Below are positions 5,607 through 9,565 of a DNA stretch of 9,565 nucleotides, one piece after another. The DNA is from Lamprocystis purpurea. Lineage in GTDB: Bacteria > Pseudomonadota > Gammaproteobacteria > Chromatiales > Chromatiaceae. The stretch lies in the NCBI GenBank assembly GCA_020718945.1, contig DYRB01000087.1, positions 1 through 9,565 of the forward strand, given 5' to 3'. The position numbers and the translations under genes were made by a program. Within the stretch, counting starts at the first letter, position 1. Each line of letters opens with the position of its first letter. The notes below the pieces were generated by a model. The model saw nothing but the letters and a program-made list of their open reading frames with translations, did not search any database and was not told where the DNA came from.

Positions 5607-6743
5607 ATGAAACCGAACCCCAAGTCCCTGTTGCTGACCCTGCTGGCCGCCGCCGGGGCCGCCTGGCTCGCGGTCGGGCAGCCCGTGCAAAGCTACCAGG
5701 ACCAGCTCATCGGCCTGGCGGTGCGCCAGTCCTTCGGCGACGCCGCGCCGCAGATCGCCCCCGAGCCCGTCGCGGTCCAGGCCCTCCTGCTCGACTATGC
5801 CGATGACCAGTCCCTGGTACTCAAGGCCCGCTCGGCCCTGCTCAAGTACCCGGACCTGGCCCGGCGCATCCTGCCCCTGTACGGGGCCGAGCCGGAGTTC
5901 CGGGCCGTCCTGTCGGCCTACGGCGAGGCGGCCCTGCCCCCCATCGGCTACTTCATGGACCACGCCCTGACCTCTTTGGAGGTCCGTCAGGCCCTGGGCG
6001 AGCGGCTGGAGGAGGCCAAACAGCTCTACGCCCGGCTCACGGGTGACCCGGCCCAGCCCGCCGCCCCGGCCCCTGAGCTGACCCCCGAGGCGCGCGGCTG
6101 GTATGCGGTGCAGTTCCTGAATGAGGCAGGCTACGGCTTCCTCGTTCAATTCGCCGTGGCCCCGGACGGCCAGGCCGAATGGGTCCAGACGAAGCGGGTC
6201 ACCGAAGGCCTGGCGGACCTTCTCACCGACGGGTTGCGCAGCCTGGAGGGGAAATGGCGCCAGGGGCAGGACATCCAGGGGGCGGACCTGGGCTGGGCGG
6301 CCCTGGACGTGGCGGTGATCGCCGCCAGCGTGAAGCTGGTCAAGGCGGTCACTGCGGCGCGGGCGGTGACCAAGGCGCCGGTCGCCGGGGGCTTCTCCGG
6401 GCGGGTGGCCCTGTTCGGTTCAAAGGTCCTGGCCGGCAGCGGGCGGCTGGGGGTCGCGGTGGCCCGCTATGGGGCCATCCCCGCCGCCGTCTATCTCATG
6501 GTCCGCTACCCGGAGCTGATCAATGCCACCTTGGCGGAGTTGGGGGCATGGCTGGGGCTGGACCCCTGGTTGGTGCAGTTCCTGTTCTGGTTCCTCGCCC
6601 TGTCCCTGGGTCTGCGGCTGGCCCTGTTCCTGCTCGGGCCCCTGGCCGGGGTCCTGCGGGGATTGGGGTGGGCGGGCGCCGCCCTGGCCGCCTGGTTCAG
6701 GCCCGTCCGGCGGAAACGGCGGCTGGACCCTCGGGTGATCTAG
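5607..6743 (+). CDS. Membrane-anchored protein of unknown function
   Basis: A 378-residue protein that I do not recognise. Residues 7-24 form a signal peptide or N-terminal anchor (SLLLTLLAAAGAAWLAVG). Residues 25-145 are soluble and mainly helical and should lie outside the inner membrane. A Pro/Ala linker (148-160) leads to a short domain at 161-225 containing WYAVQFLNEAGYGFLVQF. Residues 228-260 form an Ala/Val-rich, possibly amphipathic stretch. Hydrophobic helices follow at about 283-299, 321-343 and 345-364, and the protein ends in a strongly basic tail (RPVRRKRR), which should be cytoplasmic. No catalytic motif or metal-binding set is visible. The ATG at 5607 is the natural start for the signal sequence; no clear ribosome binding site precedes it. 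It lies 101 bp after the Rpn gene and 184 bp before the CHAT-STAND gene, on the same strand, so a shared transcript is possible but unproven. Confidence 0.75.
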   Translation: MKPNPKSLLLTLLAAAGAAWLAVGQPVQSYQDQLIGLAVRQSFGDAAPQIAPEPVAVQALLLDYADDQSLVLKARSALLKYPDLARRILPLYGAEPEFRAVLSAYGEAALPPIGYFMDHALTSLEVRQALGERLEEAKQLYARLTGDPAQPAAPAPELTPEARGWYAVQFLNEAGYGFLVQFAVAPDGQAEWVQTKRVTEGLADLLTDGLRSLEGKWRQGQDIQGADLGWAALDVAVIAASVKLVKAVTAARAVTKAPVAGGFSGRVALFGSKVLAGSGRLGVAVARYGAIPAAVYLMVRYPELINATLAELGAWLGLDPWLVQFLFWFLALSLGLRLALFLLGPLAGVLRGLGWAGAALAAWFRPVRRKRRLDPRVI

Positions 6744-6804
6744 CCCGGGCGAGGCCGGGTCAGAGGTCCGGCATCAACCGCAGCCCGAGTACCCAGTCCG
6801 GGCA

Positions 6805-6825
6805 CCGGGGCTAGGAGGACCCCGG
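6805..6825. repeat. 6-bp stem-loop between the membrane protein and the CHAT-STAND gene
   Basis: Arms CCGGGG (6805-6810) and CCCCGG (6820-6825) pair exactly across a 9-nt loop. There is no T-run on either side, so a terminator role is only possible. The rest of this 184-bp gap is C-rich and shows no other clear element except the ribosome binding site at its end. Confidence 0.25.
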
Positions 6826-6915
6826 CCAAGCCCATGGATTCCCACCCGCCGCCGGGTTAGTCTTGCCCCCGGCGCCTGGCCTGTGGCCGCGCCCACCCGC
6901 ACCCCCCGAGCGCCC

Positions 6916-6922
6916 AGGGAGG
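6916..6922 (+). promoter_or_regulatory. Strong ribosome binding site of the CHAT-STAND gene
   Basis: AGGGAGG sits five bases before the ATG at 6928. It is the best Shine-Dalgarno match in the window and fixes the start of the large gene. Confidence 0.8.
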
Positions 6923-6927
6923 CCGCC

Positions 6928-9565
6928 ATGACCGCCAGTGTCCTGATCCAAGACGACAGCGTCAGCCTCCGGGTCGACGAGGCCCCCTGTGCCCCGCCCA
7001 TGGCCCTGGACCCCGGGGCCCTGGCCCGGCTCGACCGCATCGCCACGCGCTGTCGCCGCCTGGGGCGCCGCCCCGACCCGGGCCTGGCCCTCGCCCTGGG
7101 CCGCGAGCTCTTCGACCTGCTCGACGCCGGCGATGCCCGCCTGGCCCGCTGTATCGGCCAGTCCGGGGCCCCCTTGCTGCTGGAGGTCCAGTGCCCGGCG
7201 GCAGAGCCCTCCCCGGGCGAATGGGCCCTGCTCCAGGCCCCCTGGGAGCTTCTCGCGGACCGGCGCGGGCACCTGGCCGCGGACCCGCTGCTCCAGTTCG
7301 CCCCCTATCGCCGGCTCGGTCCGCGGGTCGCCCCGGTCGAGCCGGACGACTGCCGGCTCGGGCTCTGCTTCATGGCCGCCTCCCCGGCAGACCAGCCGGA
7401 GCTGGACTTCGAGGCCGAGGAGCAGGCCATACTCGGCGCCGTGGGGCGCACTGCCCTGGACCTGGTGGTGGAGGAGAGCGGGGAGCCGGCGACCCTGGGC
7501 CGGACGCTCCGCGAGAGCGGCCAGCTCCCGGTCCTGCACCTCTCCTGCCACGGCCACGCCGCCTGGCGCGAGGGCCCGGAGCGGCCCGCCCGCCCCGTGC
7601 TCATGCTGGAGGACGGCGCCTTCGGCTCCCGCCCCACCGACGCCCCGGCCCTGCTCGCCGCACTGCGTCCGCACCCGCCGCGGCTCCTCTTCCTCTCGGC
7701 CTGTCAGAGCGCCCAGGCGCCCGACCACGCGCCCGAGGGCCCGGCCGCCGACTGGCCCTCGGCCGCCGACCACAAGGAGGGCGGGCCCGGCGCCTCCCCG
7801 GGGGCAGCCGAGGCGGCCCCGGTCCATTCGCTGGCGACCGCCCTGATCCGGGCCGGGCTGCCCGCGGTGCTCGGCTGGGACGGCTCGGTGGCCGACCGGG
7901 CGGCCACCGCCTTCGCCGCCGCCCTCTATGGGCGCCTCGCCGAGCAGGAGTCCCTGGCCCTGGCCCTGGCCGGGGCCCGGGCCGCGCTCCTTGCCCATCC
8001 CGAGCCGCGCCTCTGCGCCGACTGGCATCTGGCCCGGCTCTGGCTCGGGCGTACCGGCGAGGCCGCCGCCCCCTTCGTCCCGGGGCTCCGCAAGCGCTCA
8101 CTGTTGCCGGCGGACCATGTGCAGAAGGACCTCCTGGGCAAGGAGGTCCCGGTGGCCGCCCACCGCACCTTCGTCGGCCGACGGCGGGAGCTCCAGGCGG
8201 CCCTGGCGGCCCTGGCGGGGGCGGAACATGCCGGTGTACTGATCTCCGGCATGGGCCGACTCGGCAAGTCCAGCCTGGCCGCCCGCATCGTCAACCGGCT
8301 GCGCGACCGCATGGCCGTGGCCGTGGTGCACGGGCGCTTCGGCATCCCGCTGCTGCTGGCGCGGATACAGGAGGCCCTGGTCGACCAGCCCCAGGCCGCC
8401 GCGCTCCTCGCCGAGCTGGCCCCTGCGGTGCACGCCGCCCTGCCCCAGGGCGAGACCGCGGCCCTGGCCGCCCTGGGTCCGCTGCTGTTCCGGCTCCTGG
8501 GCGGACCCTGCCAGCAGCGCGACCGGCGGGGCCCTGGCCGGCCCCTGCTCCTGGTGCTGGACGACTTCGAGCAGGTGCTGGAGGAGGCCCCCGGCGCCCG
8601 TCCGGTGGATGCCCGGCATGCCGGGCTGGTGGGGCTCCTGCTCGCGGCCTTCGACCCGACCCGGGGCGACAGCCGGCTCCTGGTCACCAGCCGTTTCCCC
8701 TTCACAGTGGCGGCCGGCGCGCCCGACCCGGCGGCGCGGCTCAAGACCATCGCGCTGGGGAGCTTCCGCGACACGGAGCGGGCCAAGCTGCTCCTGCGCC
8801 AGCGCCAGGCCGCCCAAGCCAGCGCCGCCCGACCCGGCTCCGGCCGGCAGCGGAGCGCCCCCTTCGCCGACCTCCCGGAGCGGGAGGCCCTGCTCCCCCG
8901 AGCCGCCGCCGCCGCCCGGGGCAACCCCGGCCTCATGGACCTGATCGGCGCCGGGCTGGTGCTCAACCCCGCCGTGCCCCTGGCGGATGCCAGCGCCGCC
9001 CTCGCCGAGATGGAGGCCCACCTCGCCGGCGGGGACCTGCCTACCAACGAGGCCCTGCGCGCCCTGTTGGAGGGCATCGCCGCCGACCGCCTCCTGACCC
9101 TGGCCGGCCCCGGGGGCAAGGCCTTGCTGCGGGGACTCACCCTGTTCGACCTGCCAGTGCCCGAGCCGGTCATCGCGGCCCTGGCCGGGGCCCTCGGCGG
9201 CAGCCCCCAGTCCCTCAAGGACCTGGGGCTCCTGGAGCCCGGCCTGGACCCGGTGGACCCCAGGGCCCAGGCCCTGAGGGCGAGCCCGCTGGCCGCCGGG
9301 CGCCTGGCGGCACTCTCTCAAGTCGAGCGGGGCGCCCTGGCCGACCTGGCCCTGGGCCCACTGTACGAGGCCCGCAGCGTCGCCGGTCGCTGGCCCAGCG
9401 CGGTGGACCTGGAGCTCTGTGGCCTGGCACTGCTCGCCCCGGGCCAGGCCCAGGCCCCGACCATCGTGGCCCGCTGCGGGGTCGATGCGATCGGCGCCCT
9501 GGAGTCCGAGAACTACCGGGGTGCGGCCGCGCTCGCCCGGGGGCTGGTCGGGCTCCTCAAGGCCC
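6928..9565 (+). CDS. CHAT protease fused to STAND NTPase (partial, 3' end outside window)
   Basis: The frame is open for 879 codons and runs off the window, so the C-terminus is missing. Residues 80-370 form a CHAT (caspase HetF-associated with TPRs) cysteine-protease domain. Visible are PWELLAD at 105-111, DFEAEEQAIL at 160-169, the catalytic-His strand HLSCHGH with His208, and LLFLSACQSA with Cys259. HSLATALIRAGLPAVLGW follows at 300-317, then the conserved D323 and the ALAGAR helix. A second module at about 412-760 is a STAND-type P-loop NTPase: FVGRRREL at 415-422, Walker A GMGRLGKSS at 441-449, Walker B LLLVLDD ending in Asp545-Asp546, and a sensor LLVTSR with Arg589, then helical and winged-helix-like sequence. 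The region after about 800 is Ala/Leu-rich helical and could begin a TPR-type sensor. In related STAND proteins, ligand binding drives nucleotide-dependent oligomerisation that switches on the effector; here that effector would be the protease. The trigger and substrate are unknown. The cytoplasm is the likely site, as there is no signal peptide or membrane segment. Confidence 0.88.
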   Translation, partial: MTASVLIQDDSVSLRVDEAPCAPPMALDPGALARLDRIATRCRRLGRRPDPGLALALGRELFDLLDAGDARLARCIGQSGAPLLLEVQCPAAEPSPGEWALLQAPWELLADRRGHLAADPLLQFAPYRRLGPRVAPVEPDDCRLGLCFMAASPADQPELDFEAEEQAILGAVGRTALDLVVEESGEPATLGRTLRESGQLPVLHLSCHGHAAWREGPERPARPVLMLEDGAFGSRPTDAPALLAALRPHPPRLLFLSACQSAQAPDHAPEGPAADWPSAADHKEGGPGASPGAAEAAPVHSLATALIRAGLPAVLGWDGSVADRAATAFAAALYGRLAEQESLALALAGARAALLAHPEPRLCADWHLARLWLGRTGEAAAPFVPGLRKRSLLPADHVQKDLLGKEVPVAAHRTFVGRRRELQAALAALAGAEHAGVLISGMGRLGKSSLAARIVNRLRDRMAVAVVHGRFGIPLLLARIQEALVDQPQAAALLAELAPAVHAALPQGETAALAALGPLLFRLLGGPCQQRDRRGPGRPLLLVLDDFEQVLEEAPGARPVDARHAGLVGLLLAAFDPTRGDSRLLVTSRFPFTVAAGAPDPAARLKTIALGSFRDTERAKLLLRQRQAAQASAARPGSGRQRSAPFADLPEREALLPRAAAAARGNPGLMDLIGAGLVLNPAVPLADASAALAEMEAHLAGGDLPTNEALRALLEGIAADRLLTLAGPGGKALLRGLTLFDLPVPEPVIAALAGALGGSPQSLKDLGLLEPGLDPVDPRAQALRASPLAAGRLAALSQVERGALADLALGPLYEARSVAGRWPSAVDLELCGLALLAPGQAQAPTIVARCGVDAIGALESENYRGAAALARGLVGLLKA

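Noticed and set aside
8098..9321. 407-codon minus-strand frame opposite the CHAT-STAND gene
   Set aside because: Gly/Gln/Arg-rich with no motif; the plus-strand frame carries Walker A and B motifs across the same bases.

Overview
The window is very GC-rich (roughly 70 % by eye) and tightly packed, with strong CTG/GCC/CGC codon use and several genes that start without a clear Shine-Dalgarno sequence. Families and style fit a high-GC gammaproteobacterium, most likely a purple sulfur bacterium (Chromatiaceae or a relative). That assignment is an inference from overall character, not from a marker gene. No rRNA, tRNA, insertion sequence or CRISPR array is visible, and no stretch longer than about 250 bases lacks a gene.

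Layout. Bases 1-246 hold no convincing gene, only inverted repeats. Two minus-strand genes follow: a polytopic Gly/Ala-rich membrane protein of unknown function (1194-1970) and, downstream of it, a secreted lytic transglycosylase (247-1125). Across a divergent intergenic region lies a plus-strand lipoprotein with a ClpP/SppA-like serine protease fold (2132-3127). Next is a short secreted protein (3241-3594) that looks like the two ends of an NMT1/SsuA-type substrate-binding protein joined with the middle missing. It runs tail to tail, with a 17-bp overlap, into trmO (3578-4336, minus), the tRNA t6A37 methyltransferase. Divergent from trmO is an Rpn-family PD-(D/E)XK nuclease (4510-5505) whose C-terminus is a coiled coil of twelve uninterrupted heptads, five of them encoded by 21-bp tandem repeats. 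Then come an unrecognised membrane-anchored protein (5607-6743) and the start of a large gene (6928 to beyond 9565). That last gene has a strong ribosome binding site and encodes a CHAT caspase-like protease fused to a STAND-type NTPase, cut off by the window end.

The left half is mostly envelope biology (a peptidoglycan lyase, a multi-pass membrane protein, a protease-like lipoprotein, a decayed uptake protein). The right half has an accessory or conflict-system flavour (Rpn nuclease, orphan membrane protein, CHAT-STAND protein). The CHAT-STAND protein is the strongest candidate for a defence or regulated-cell-death system, but its sensor domain and any downstream partner lie outside the window. 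No single multi-gene system can be proven from these bases alone.
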